Assembly: GCA_016617785.1 (NCBI GenBank) | Contig: JADILM010000012.1 | Coordinates: 310,001 to 374,000 of the forward strand | Reading direction: 5' to 3' | Source: Sporobolomyces roseus | Taxonomy: Eukaryota; Basidiomycota; Microbotryomycetes; Sporidiobolales; Sporidiobolaceae | Length of the DNA: 64,000 nucleotides | Shown here: one piece after another, positions 33,050-43,972 of the stretch | Numbering within the stretch: position 1 is the stretch's first letter | Layout of the letters: each line of letters opens with the position of its first letter | Made by a program: the position numbers and the translations under genes | Notes under the pieces: model-generated | Told to the model about the DNA's origin: nothing | The model's database searches: none | Seen by the model: the letters and a program-made list of their open reading frames with translations, nothing else

Positions 33050-36000
33050 ATGCCTTCAAAGTCGAAACCCTCCTCGACCAGTGTAGCAAAGACGAAAGTC
33101 AGGCTTGCTTCGAGCAGCAAGAGTCATCGCAAACTAACCGCAACTGATCAAGCAGATTTTGGTTAGTACTTTTTCAAATCGATGTCCCGTTGTCGAGGAA
33201 GCACAGCGCTGACTTCCTTGCTGCAGATAAATGCCTTGCACAAATCTCAAAGACGACGAGCGACGCATACAAAGCCTTCATGAAGCCGATCATGTTGCCT
33301 GAACGAGAACGAACGACAGCTCCCGACAAAGATGGGCGATCTCCTATTCGTACATGGTTTCAGTGTAAACAGTGAGCTCTTTCCATGCATAAACAGATCG
33401 TGTATAAGCTGACTGGTTCGTAGCTGCACACTTGGTGTTGAGCGCGATGTGAACGACTCTTCGATGGGAAACCTGTCGAGACACACCGAACGTTGCATCA
33501 AGACCATCGGGCTACAGAAGGAAGCGTCTGACTTGAACAAGTTCGGCTTCACGACCGGAGAAGCTCCTCCACCCGAGGTAAGAGTGAATGGTTATCGAGA
33601 AGAATTCGATCGAATTCGAACTTCGAAGTTTAGAGTCTCCCTCACCTCTCGACTACCTGACGCTCCATCTTACCATAGGTCCTCCAGCAATGGATCACAG
33701 AATGCTGCTTAGGCGCAAGGCCGTTCTCGATAGTCAAGGATCCTGGGGTAAGTCCTCCTTTCTCCTCATCTTCAGACTTCATTCTTCTCGATAGTCTCGC
33801 TCATCTTTCAAGTCTCCACAGCTACAACCGTTGCTCTCAAAAGCTGCAAGGAACAACTCACCTCATCCGACTACAGTCAGTAAAGGGACAGCAGAGGTGG
33901 CAGCTATAGGTCGGAAAGAAATGATCACGGAATTGGCAGTAAGTTCACCTCTCTCTTGTCGAGACGAGAACTGCTACGTAATGATTGATGTATCATCATT
34001 ACGTAGACTGCTACGAGTGGGCTCTATCTTGGTATCGATGGATGGGAATCTCCCAACAAACACGACATTCTCGGGATCGTCGTTTACTACCGTCGACCCG
34101 TGAAAGGATCAACTACGGGAGAGACTGAGGCTGTAGCTACTCCACTCGATTTCATACCGTAAGTTGCTTCGAACCTAGCATTTCTTGATCATTTTCTCGA
34201 AGCTAATAAATCTCGCTATTCGCAGCATGCTGGATGCGCATTCTGCGGTCAATATGCATCGAGTCATTGAAGAGGTTATCGAGAAGTACGAGATAGCAGA
34301 CAAGGTGCGTTTCAAACGACTCGTTCCCCGTAATTTTGACTCTCGCTGACTTTTATCGACTTCGACCCTCTTCTTTCTCCTATGTGTTATCGACGAACGA
34401 TAGATTTGTGGTATCGTTTCCGACAACGCCTCAAACATGGCTAAGCTAGCAGACCTACTGAAAGGAGTCGGGAAGCTCGAGGGAAAGGGGACTTGGGTTC
34501 GATGTTTCGCTCATATCCTCAATCTCGTTGTCAAATCTATCACTCGTGCTTTCGACAAGAGTGATAATGAAGATGATGATGATGGAGCACCCATCGAGGA
34601 GGAGCTCACTGCGGAGGAAGTTCAATTTGGGTTCGTTTTACGCCCCTCATTCTGTTTCTCCGACCTCTGTAGCTGATCATGGTTATGTGCATCTCCCACA
34701 GCTTTCGAAACATCGCTATGGGTGCCGATGATGCCGACGCAGCGCCCGAAGTTTCCGAGGAGGCTTTGAAGGAGATCGATCAACTCCTCAAGGACTTGAC
34801 CGGAGCTCTCGATGAAGATCACAGTGACAAGGACGAGGCTCTAGCGCACTCACTTTGGAAGGAGACATCAACAGATACCTTCACGACCAAGTCAACCCGT
34901 TATGCTTTACAAAAGGTAAGTTTCGAGTTTCCCGAAAAAACGGGCAAATTTTGTTCTCGCGTCGTTCTCCTCAATTGACCCTTTCTCTCGATTTCTCATC
35001 AGCTGCAAGCTCTCGCAAAGAAATGGACATACAGCCGAGAAGCAAGGAAGATCTTGACAGCCGAGTGCGAGAAAGTGCGAAAGGAGGATTTGTCGGAAGG
35101 AGCCGAATCGCTTCCTCGTCGTATCGAAACCCGCTGGAACACGCTATACGAACAACTTGAGGCCTTCGTTCGATTGGAAGAACCAATGTTTGTCTCTATC
35201 CTCTCTTTATTGATCTCTTCGCAATTTATCTCTAACAATTGTCTTCGCAAACCACAGTATGAAATGGCAAGCATCGAAGAAACTCAAGATCCCTTCAAGA
35301 AACAAGCTCAACGAGTCTGAGTTCAGCTTGTTCAGAACTCTCATCAAGATCTTGAAGGTGAATTTTCTTTTCCTCTCGCATCAAAATCTTGCGCTCATAC
35401 TCGTCTCTATTCTGTCAGCCCATGCACGATATCACTCATGCAATATCACATGAAGGTTCTCCATGTATCGAAAAGGTCATCTACTGGATGGACGAGTTGA
35501 CGAGCGTATTCGACGTACTTCTCTACAACGACAAGGTTCCCCCGGTCATTCATAACGCGGTTCTCGGAGGTTATCAGAAGGTGCAGAAGTACTATGGATT
35601 CACAGACGATTGTGTACTGTATCGAGCTGCTATTCGTATGTTGTCCTTCGCAAGCCATCTCGTCTTGCAAAAAAAAAAACTAATTCGGTTTCGATTCTTT
35701 GTTCTTGCAGTTCTTCATCCTTCTTTAGGAGCAGCATGGATGCGAAATGCTGGTTGGCCCGAAGAATGGATCGACGATGCTATCAACGCCGTTCAGAAGC
35801 ATTACAACAAACACTACCGACCCAAAGATTCCGAAATCGCTCCTTTGTCATCCCAAGCCTCTTCTTCAGCTGGACCAGTGAGTAACCCGGCTATTATCTA
35901 TTCTCATCACGATGAGCTGATTCGATCGTGATTGAAACAGCGTCAAACTGCTGCCGAGAAGACTCGTGCCGCTGCCGCGGCTTCGCAAGAACACCCTTCA

Positions 36001-36764
36001 CTCGACGATATCATCCGACGAACTGCTGAGAGTCCGCCTTCTCATGCCATCGACTCGAAGGGAACGCTCAAAGATCACGTCGCCGTTGATTTCTGGGAAG
36101 GGATGTGAAGGAAAGACGGAGGAAAAGGAGACGGTTTAGCTTCTTTTGCTGTTGATGTCTACTCGGGTCCTGGTAAGCTATCTTTTCGCTTACGCCTACT
36201 CCCTATCTCTCTTGTATATGTACTGATACCGTTGCTGACTCAAACAGCAAGCTCTGTCGATGTCGAACGATCATTCAGTTCAGGACGAAGAGTCGTTTCC
36301 GAATTCCAACACAACCTCACCCACTCGAAAGTCTGCGACATCATGACTGTATCAGCTCTCATCACCCTCGAAGTCATCAAACCTGGATTGTTGATTATGG
36401 AACGAGGTCGTCAAGCGTTGAATAGGAAAGAGAAGAAGATGGAGGAGAATCGACGAGCTTCGAAAGCGGCGGCAGAGGAGCAGACGAGCAGAGCCAAGTC
36501 AGGTGGGAAGAAGAGAAAGAGGAAGGACAAATCGACAGGAAACAAAGGGAAGCAGAGCAAGTCCCGTAATCCTCTCTTCGTTGCGAAAAAGAGCAAGTAT
36601 GCGAAGGAATACGAAGACTCGGAGGAATCAGAGATGGGATCAGACACTGAGGAAGAGAGTGAGGATGGGAGTGATGATGAGAGTGAGTGTGACAGTGACA
36701 GTGAGGATGAGAGTGAAGGAGAAGAGGCAGAGGATGGGTCAGACGAGAATGAAGACAAGAACTA
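33050..36764 (+). pseudogene. hAT transposase, multi-exon, with one in-frame stop
   Basis: The start MPSKSKPSSTSVAKTKVRLA at 33050 is basic. A BED-type zinc-finger candidate follows: a Trp/Phe then Cys in TWFQCK, an intron, then C...NLSRHTERC (near 33350-33500). The RNase-H-like core includes LYLGIDGWESP (first catalytic Asp candidate, near 34030) and ICGIVSDNASNMAKLADLL (second, near 34410), with WVRCFAHILNLVVKSI, a motif seen in many hAT transposases. PRRIETRWNTLYEQL and the WMDELTSVFDVLLY segment follow. The hATC dimerisation region PASSVDVERSFSSGRRVVSE is rebuilt across an intron near 36170-36247. A TGA at 36106-36108 lies between DFWEGM and RKDGG with no good intron to remove it. The C-terminal extension is highly basic, then extremely acidic (many Asp/Glu/Ser). 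About ten short introns are present. It would cut and paste the element if functional; with the stop it should lose the dimerisation domain. Confidence 0.85.
33974..34006 (+). other. Hairpin at the 3' end of a transposase intron
   Basis: Arms CTACGTAATGAT (33974-33985) and ATCATTACGTAG (33995-34006) are perfect inverted repeats with a 9-nt centre that can pair further (GAT/ATC) around one bulge. The right arm ends in the TAG that is the best splice acceptor for the exon reading ATSGLYLGIDGW. Confidence 0.75.
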
Positions 36765-36970
36765 GGTTTCAGTTAGCTGAGTAGTTCTCCCTCCCACTCA
36801 CTGCAACAACGATCTCTTCCCCTCTCTGTTCAGCCCATTGCGACTACCTCTTTCGCTGTCGTCGCTGTGAACCGGGCTCTAAACCGGGAACCGGGACTCT
36901 CTGGTTTCCCTCCCTCTCCCGGTTCTACCTTTCGTCGAGATTCTCCCTCAAAACCCCGGTAACCGGGATT

Positions 36971-36995
36971 CCCGGTACAAAATAGCTAGTCTCTA
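36971..36995 (-). repeat. hAT right terminal inverted repeat
   Basis: 25 bp, an exact reverse complement of 32738-32762. Confidence 0.93.
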
Positions 36996-37003
36996 GTTTG
37001 TGC
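36996..37003. repeat. hAT target-site duplication, right copy
   Basis: GTTTGTGC, identical to 32730-32737. Confidence 0.9.
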
Positions 37004-37233
37004 ATTTCTGACGGCGATACGAGAGAAAGCGAACGTCCTCGCTCGCTTCGTCCTCGCTCGGTGACTCGGTAACGATGACAATATTCTCTTCCCAAGCTTC
37101 CGAAGCTTCGGACTTTCCGCGGATCGGAACTGGGAAAAAAGAGACGGATCTTTTACCGCTTTCTTCTCTTCCTCTCATCTCGACCTCTTCTCGAGTCGAC
37201 GTTTTCGCTGTTTCCATAAGGCTTTGAGCCAAC

Positions 37234-38649
37234 ATGGATCCCCTTCATCAACAGATCAGTGAGCCCCAAATCCCTCTCGTCGTGGATTCGGAGCATCTTA
37301 CCTTTTTCGACATCGTTCCTTCCTCTCTTCAGTTAACGCTAGTAGGTCGGATGTTTCGATATTTGACGCTTGAATCTCGTTACTGACTCAATTGTGCGGC
37401 CCCCTTCGAAGCGATGGATCAATGGCAAACGAAGGAGTGGGTCGCAGCGAAAGAATACACTGCCATCTCACAAAGTTGCGAAGCGATTCTAGGCTATTGT
37501 GAGTGATACGCTCTTCTGAGAGGTAGACCTGCTAGATGCAACTTACAACAATCGCTTTACTCAGATGAACAAGATCGACAGTTCCTGCTCATTGAGACAG
37601 CGAGGAAGGTCATTGATCGGTGGAATGCGTTCATTGGTACCGAGGAAGGACACGAGGTCGTCAGACTTCAGCTCCAGCGCCTCGCTCGGGTAAGTTCCTA
37701 GACCTATCCTGTGTTGCGAAAATTGACCGATCAAAGTTCGCAGGCCGACGAAAGATTCAGTCAAGCATTGGCTGCTGAGAACGACGGTGCGCCTCAGGCT
37801 ATCTCGAGTCATACAATCTGTGAGTCACCTGACTACACTTTGAACATGTGAAGAGCTAAACAACTTGGATGATTATTTCGTGAGTAGTCGATAATCGTGA
37901 GTCGAGGTTTCTCTTACCAGCTCTGGTGTAGACCTCTTCAAAGGACGCCACAGTACTTTAACTGACGGTGCTCTTGCTGTACAGTATCCCGCGAATTCTT
38001 CAATACGCTTCACATGAACAATTCACGTGGACTCGAGATTTGTCGGGACCCTCAAATTCGTTCTCACTGTCAGCAACACTCACTCATGCATTGATTGAGC
38101 ATATCGAGCTGATAGTGCCAAGTGTGATCCAGACTGTGACCTTTTCAAAAGGCAACCGATCAAGCTGGCGAACGAAATCGGGGATGTTCGTCGTCAACTG
38201 ATATCTATGACGACGCTAGGCATTATGTTGTGCGGGACCATACAGCAGATCAAGACATGGGTTCGTTCACAATTCTTCATCGTGCTCTCCTCATACGTAC
38301 TGGTTCACAAAGATTCGAAATTCAACAACAGGCTCAAAAAGTCGTCGGACCGAACTCGACGGAACAACGCGCAAGATTCAGCGTTTGGCTGCGTCCTCAC
38401 GATCACTACACATCAAGGCTTATGCTCAGCTTTCCAGCTATCCTCGGACTGTCCAAGAAGTCCTACAGGTTACCTTCTCCTCGAAGATCATCTGACACTC
38501 CTTTCGAGACCGTCAAGCGTGCCGAGACGTTTCCCGCTCAGAGAAGCAAGCTTACGGCTCCAGTAGCAATCTTGCACCCTGTGCTCAGATCTCCGCGACC
38601 TAACTTTACTCCCCCCGCTGTTATGGTGGATTCCGATTCGCACCAGTAG
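37234..38649 (+). CDS. Unrecognised multi-exon protein
   Basis: I do not recognise this protein. Exon 1 reads MDPLHQQI and stops at a GTGAGC donor. A possible 9-nt micro-exon (TTAACGCTA, 37333-37341) joins it in frame to a clear exon, MDQWQTKEWVAAKEYTAISQ...CEAILGY, then YEQDRQFLLIETARKVIDRW...GHEVVRLQLQRLAR and ADERFSQALAAENDGAPQAI. Donors and acceptors here are good, so the N-terminal 110 residues or so are solid and helical. Downstream the structure is uncertain. A coding-like frame resumes near 38160 (KATDQAGERNRG...YDDARHYVVRDHTADQDMGS) and runs through LIRTGSQRFEIQQQAQKVV and SVWLRPHDHYTSRLMLSFPA to a Ser/Pro-rich end at 38649. The two parts may be one gene or two. The hAT element ends 240 bp upstream, so its insertion affects the promoter region. 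Confidence 0.55.
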
Positions 38650-39056
38650 TCTATTATCCATTCCCATTTGTGCCTCTCGACGAGTCTGTTATGAGTCAAT
38701 CCTTTCCGCTTCTCGTTGTCGGCTTCTATTGATTGAGACGCGAGCGAGCTAATTCGAGAGTGTGCGAAGGATCTTTCGATGCGATCGAGTTTTTGCGAAA
38801 CGACTAAGCTTAAATTTCCGACTTTTCACGAAACCCATCCGAGCGGCTCCTATCTATTCAGACTTCTAGATATAGCTATCCAAGTACTTTTTGCGATCTC
38901 GTTGAAGCGAGAAGGGTTGATTCAATTCCCAACAACCCCCTTTCCTCTGTCTCTCAACTTGGCAACTCGACTTCACCGACTCGCCTCTCTACAGCTCGAC
39001 CGGCCAGCTCAGATCAATCCTATAGTATTTATCAAGCTACTCGAGCAAACAGAGAG
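38650..39056 (+). promoter_or_regulatory. AdoMet decarboxylase 5' region with overlapping upstream ORF
   Basis: The 400 bp before the AdoMetDC start contain an open frame (38779-39063, 94 codons if unspliced) whose TAG stop lies at 39061-39063, two bases past the main ATG (39057-39059). In animals and plants AdoMetDC is translationally repressed by upstream ORFs that sense polyamines. Whether this one is in the mRNA is unknown. Confidence 0.35.
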
Positions 39057-40706
39057 ATGGTAGCTTCAGTTGAACAAGAGCCAGTCATTCTTCAAGATGA
39101 AAGTGCTGGACCATTCGAGGGTAAGCTCTAAGACCTCTCTGAGCTACCAGTAGCTAACCTAGCACTATCTTGTAGGTCCTGAGAAGCTCCTCGAGCTGTG
39201 GTTCTCTCCTTCAGAGCGAGATGTTGTAGATCGAGGTTTACCTCTCAAAGGTGGAAGGAAAGGCAAGAAACGGTGGACTGGATTGAGACAGGTCGAGAGG
39301 AGTACTTGGGAAGGAATGCTAGACGAGGTTCAATGCAAAGTACTCAGCGTAATCGAGGGAGAAGAGATGGATGCCTATTTACTCAGGTTCGCTCAACTTT
39401 CCCTCCCTACCTCGAACTACAAGCTAACCTAGACGATCAATAGTGAATCATCAATGTTCGTTTGGCCTCACAAGCTCATCCTCAAGACTTGCGGAACCAC
39501 GACTCTACTCCTCGGTTTACCAACTTTACTTCGAATCGCTTCCGAAACTTGCGGGTTCAACGGAGTTTGGAGATGCTTCTATTCGAGAAAGACTTTCATG
39601 TTCCCTGATAGACAGAGAGGGCCTCACAAAGATTGGACTCAAGAGATGAGTTTCTTGGACAAATTATTCGGTGCGTTTCGAGACTTTCGATTGATCTTTC
39701 CGATGATCTATTGCTGATGAGTGGAACTCTCTTGAGCACAGAGAACAGCTCGGCATACACAGTGGGAAGAATGAACGGAGATCATTGGTTACTCTACATT
39801 ACCCCACCACGAGACGACGTTCTCCTTCCTCACGCACTCGAATCCTCCGCTTCCCTTCCTCCCTCGAACCCCAAAACCGCACTCTCCGAACTCTCAACCT
39901 CTCTCTCTACTACCCCTTCCGCACTCCCCCCAGTCTCGCCTCGAAAAGGTACAACCCCTCTTCCAACTCCCGGACTCCCCTCCGATTCCCACCCTGATCA
40001 AACGCTCGAAATCCTCATGACCCAGCTGTCCCCCTCTGCCTGTCGCAAATTCTACCACCCTTCCTCGACCCCCTCTGCACCAGTCCCTTACACCTCCCCC
40101 CTCCTCGCCGAATCAGCAGGAGACGCCCACTCCCTCGGGTCCCAACTCTCTCAAGACTTGGGATTGACCGCGATTCTCCCTGGCGCCACATTAGACTCGT
40201 TCCTGTTCGCCCCGTGTGGGTTCAGTCAGAACGCAGTAAGAGGTGATCGATACGCCACAGTTCATGTAACTCCCGAAGAAGCCTACTCCTACGCCTCTTT
40301 CGAATGTAATTTCGATTTCAACGGACTCGGCCGCACCTCTAATTCCTCTCGTAACCCGAACCCTCACACTCTACAAGAATTAGTCGAAAAAGTATTGAAC
40401 ATTTTTGAACCTTCGAAAATGTCGATCACTTTGTTTGTCAGTGATGATGAGGAACAAGGGGAGGAGAGTAAAATGTTGGGTGCACCAATGGGAGGAGGGG
40501 GAGGAGGGGAGAAATCTTTGAAGAGTAGAGCTCATTCAGGGATGAAGCAGTTGAGTAACCCGAGTTTGGTAGAGAAGTATGAGAGGGTCGATAGGATTTT
40601 GTATGAGTTTGAAGGCTACTCTTTAGTGTATGCAGTGTTTCAGAAGAGGGTCGAAGAACAGGAGGAAGGACAGAAATTAGAGCGAGGTGTAGAGATCGTT
40701 GTGTAG
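39057..40706 (+). CDS. SPE2: S-adenosylmethionine decarboxylase proenzyme
   Basis: The enzyme decarboxylates AdoMet to supply aminopropyl groups for spermidine and spermine. The start [20 protein letters not shown] precedes [12 protein letters not shown], the family opening. After introns, YLLR joins [20 protein letters not shown]: the Glu-Ser bond in ESS is the self-cleavage site that creates the pyruvoyl group, and the cysteine in KTCGTT is the known proton donor. Later motifs are [71 protein letters not shown] and [15 protein letters not shown] Ser/Pro-rich insertion of about 70 residues (39840-40010) and a Gly-rich loop (40490-40510) make it longer than the human enzyme. It ends VEIVV* at 40706. 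All catalytic residues expected for the family are visible. Confidence 0.93.
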
Positions 40707-40967
40707 AGCAACCTCTTTTTGATAGAATCGTTTTCATATTGTAATCTTTCTTGGGTTGTTTAGAGGTTTCACTCATTCATACGGAGAGGACTCAGAGATA
40801 TGAGTGTCATAAGAAACGAAAGAAAACCATGCAGTTGTTGCAAAAACGACAATTTCGAAGCGACACAAAAGACGAAGAATGCAAAGTTAAAACATGACGT
40901 CGTTTCGACTCCTCCTCCCTAATTCCATTCAAGCGTATCGAATCACTTCTCTGCGAGAAGGAAGTAA

Positions 40968-42200
40968 TCAAGGATCAGTATCTTCGTCTCTCAAACAAAA
41001 TGATGATTGAACTCCTTCAAACTCACTAGCATTCTTTCCCCCTAATCTCATCCAAGCCGGCACGACTTTCCCCCGATCCCCTCCCAATCCATTCCCTCCA
41101 ACTTTCCTCTTGTCTCCTACTTTCTCCTCTTTCTTTGGTTGCTCGTTAGGATCGAACGAGGGAGGTGGTGGGAGGGGTGAAGCGATCGATAATAATTCAG
41201 AACAGAGTGGTGGAGGTCTTGAGGGATCTTAGCTCAAATCATTCAATCACGTCAGGTTGGAGGGAAAAGAGAGAGAGAGGAAGTGAAAGGAGAGAGTAAC
41301 GTACCGTTCAGAGAATCATTCTCGAATTTAATATAGAGAGCAGAAGAAGGTGTGAATTCCAATTCCATTAGGTTCTTTCCTTTCCATTTTGGATCACCTT
41401 TGATATATTCTGTTCGAGGTGGTGATTGATCTATTTACTCCCGCTCAAATACTCAAAGTCAGCGAAAAGAGGGAGAAAGACAGCAGAGAGGGAAGGGGGA
41501 CTGACAGAGAACGAAAGGGGTTTGAGAGTGTTCGGGAGCTAAGGAGAGTTTGACGAATTCGTAAAGATGGATGAGTTTGTCTGTTGAGGGAAAAACACCT
41601 TCCAATTGAGAACGATCTGAGAATCTGATTCTGATTCTAGTCTGTACTCTCTCAATCCAAACTCCACCATATGAGCCGAGTACTCTAGTATAGAAGGTAA
41701 GATCGAGATCGTACCTGAGGCCATTTAGCAGCTTTAGCTTTACTCTTCTGTGCCTCTTCTTTCTCCCTCAATTTCTGGGTCAACAATGGTCTATCCACCA
41801 ATTCCTCTCTCTTCTTTACTTGTCCTGCGAACGCCTGTTGTAACTCTACTGGAGTAGGAGCGAAATAAGATTCTGGGAGATCGAGGAATGAGCGAGAGGA
41901 TTGGGCGAATGAGGAATCGGTTGGTGCGAGTAAGTAACGACATTCGAATGAACGGGATTTCGAGGGGTCAGAAGGGGAGACGGAAGTGAGGGTATGAGTC
42001 TTTGGCTCGGTGTAGGGGATCGAGGAAGTTGAAGCAGTGGGAGGTGGTTGAGAGGAATGAGTGCAAGTGGGAAGGAGGGAAGTTGAGGGAAGAGGTTCGG
42101 GAGATGGGGAGGGGGAGCTGTCCATGGTTGCATCACCTGGTAAGGCAGACGACATTTGAATAGGTTCAGGAGTGGGCTGAGTAGAAGGAGAGTCGTTCAT
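40968..42200 (-). CDS. TUG/ASPL/UBX4-like UBX-domain protein
   Basis: UBX proteins of this type bind the AAA ATPase Cdc48/p97. After a Ser/Pro-rich N-terminus comes FECRYLLAP, then DLPESYFAPTPVELQQAFAG and DRPLLTQKLREKEEAQKSKA, the conserved block that precedes the UBX domain in TUG/ASPSCR1 proteins. The UBX domain follows an intron near 41632-41714: TRIRIRFSDRSQLEGVFPST, then KLIHLYEFVKLSLAPEHSQT, and SPPRTEYIKGDPKWKGKNLM after a second intron. The tail contains WMRLGGKNASEFEGVQSSF and ends DEDTDP* at 40968. The first in-frame ATG is at 42200 (MNDSPSTQPTPEPIQMSSAL). The open frame extends upstream to about 42345 without ATG, so an upstream exon with the usual N-terminal ubiquitin-like domain may be missing or absent. 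It is divergent from the SDR gene, only about 220 bp apart. Confidence 0.82.
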
Positions 42201-42418
42201 GTTTGATCTAGTCGAATTGGAATAGTGAGCGAGTTGAGAGTCGAAGGTTGACTTTGGTTGACTTTCACTAGCTCTAGATAGTGGTTGATTGAGCTCTTTG
42301 AGTGATTCTATCAAAGTCGAGTGAGGTTTAGGAGAGCAAGAGGCTCCTTCGATCCTTCGTCATTGTTCCCCTCTCTTCTTCCCCTCTCCTATCCACTCCT
42401 CCATCCTCACCATAACCC

Positions 42419-43728
42419 ATGAGAGTACTCGTAGCGACAGGTTGTACATCCGGCTTAGGTTCCCTCGCACTCTCTCAATTCCTTTCCCGTCTCATCTCAA
42501 CTTCCCCTTCCCTCGACTCTCACAAATACTTAATCCTAGCAGGTCACCGCTCAACCCCTCCTCGAGCACTCTCGGATCAAGCAGAACGATTGAAGGATCA
42601 AGTTGAACTGAAATGGTTGGAATTGGATCTCGCAAACTTGAATTCAGTTAGAGCGTTCGCCGACAGCGTCAAACGGGAATTCAGGGAAAGAGGAGTGAAC
42701 AAAGTGGATACGTTATTGTTGAATGCGGCGGTATGGAAAGCCGAGTATCAAAGTGTTGAGTTGGGAGAGAAAGAGTATTCGAAAGAAACGATAGTCAATC
42801 ATTTCGGTACGTCTTTTTCTTCTCTTCTTCAGCTTGACAAGCATCAGCTGAACAAGACTAGGGTTGTATAGCTCAGTACTACCTCGCACAAGAACTCCTA
42901 TCTCTCCTCTCTGCACCTTCAGAAGAAAGATCTCGAATAATCTTTACTACTTCCTCACTCCAAAACGGTGTCAAATCACCAGGTAGGTCTCTTCTCCTAC
43001 ACAGTCAACGTGAATCGTCTGACTGAATTCAGAACGAGGATCTACAGATGATCTCCTACCACTTCTCACGTCCCCTTTCACCGAAAACTCGACCTCTCGC
43101 TCTCGCTACGCCGCATCGAAACTCATTCAAACCCTTTCCTTCCATCACCTACACCGGTCCCTTACCTCTCATACTCCCTCATCTTCCTCGTCCGTCACTC
43201 AAACTCGAGCAACAAGAGCCTCAGAAACTGATCAAGGCAAAATCGATATTGTTTCTGTTTCACCTGGATTCGTCCCCACGACTGGGTTGGCGAGGGAAAC
43301 GAGTTGGTGGCAAAAGTTATTGATGAGGTACGTTATAAGTTGGGCACCGTTTTGTACGACTGAAGAGGAGGGTAAGTTCAGATTGATCGTGACATCTTTG
43401 TTCTCTCAGTCGGGACTGATGTGAACGTCAACGAGTTCAACTTACAGGTGCAAAAAGGATAGTGGATTGTATTACTTTACCTATCTCGGAACTCGATTCG
43501 ACCCCCTCGACAGATTCGACAGATTCGACAGATTCTCGATTCATCTTCCGACCCTCGATAGATTCTAGCAATAACGTTTCGCTCAATTCGCTGCTCACCC
43601 AACTCAAGGAAGAAGAAGGAAGTGGGAATGAAGGAGAAGGTGTGAAGAAGTGGGAGGAGTTGAGGAAAGTTTGGATGCCTAGTTTAGGGGAGATGCAAAG
43701 TTGGACGAGAGATCAGGGAAGCGAGTGA
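42419..43728 (+). CDS. Short-chain dehydrogenase/reductase
   Basis: The start MRVLVATGCTSGLGSLALSQ carries the Rossmann TGxxxGLG cofactor motif. ELDLANLNSVRAFADSV marks the acidic residue region after strand 3, LLLNAAVW is the NAG-type motif, and an intron near 42807-42870 restores NHFAQYYLAQELL. The catalytic serine region is IIFTTSSLQNG, and the catalytic Tyr-x3-Lys is YAASKLIQTL (near 43110) after another intron. VSVSPGFVPTTGLARE is the post-catalytic loop. The C-terminus contains a small in-frame repeat (STDSTDSTDS) and ends SWTRDQGSE* at 43728. The classical SDR set of motifs is complete, so an NAD(P)-dependent oxidoreductase is expected. The substrate is not evident. Confidence 0.87.
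43505..43535. repeat. Short tandem repeat in the SDR C-terminus
   Basis: Three copies of a 9-bp unit (GACAGATTC phase) encode STD/DST repeats without breaking the frame. Confidence 0.8.
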
Positions 43729-43972
43729 GGAGCAGACAGTTGGGAGAGGAACCGACCCGCTGGAGAGGGGCCATACGAGATGGACAAGAGGTGAAGGAAA
43801 GTCAGAGATATCGTATTATGCTCAAAAACAGAAAAACGGGTACTTCAGGAGATACGCGACAATGAGAAACAACAAGTGACAACGACCGACAAATCTGATC
43901 TAACCGCAAAACCCTCGACAGAACGCCTTGACCTCCTTCGCTCGTCCTCGACCTCTCCCGTTCTCCGCCTAA

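Larger units (their letters stand above)
32738..36995 (+). mobile_element. Complete hAT-family DNA transposon (4,258 bp)
   Basis: The element is bounded by perfect 25-bp terminal inverted repeats and a perfect 8-bp target duplication. It encodes one multi-exon transposase on the plus strand with a BED-like finger at the N-terminus and an hAT dimerisation domain at the C-terminus. Both ends are loaded with the hexamer ACCGGG/CCCGGT (seven copies within about 140 bp of each end), which look like subterminal transposase-binding sites. Perfect repeats and duplication indicate a recent insertion. The transposase has one in-frame stop, so this copy may be non-autonomous. Confidence 0.93.

Noticed and set aside
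36411..36758. Minus-strand Ser-rich open frame of 115 codons
   Set aside because: It is the shadow of the acidic and lysine-rich C-terminus of the hAT transposase.
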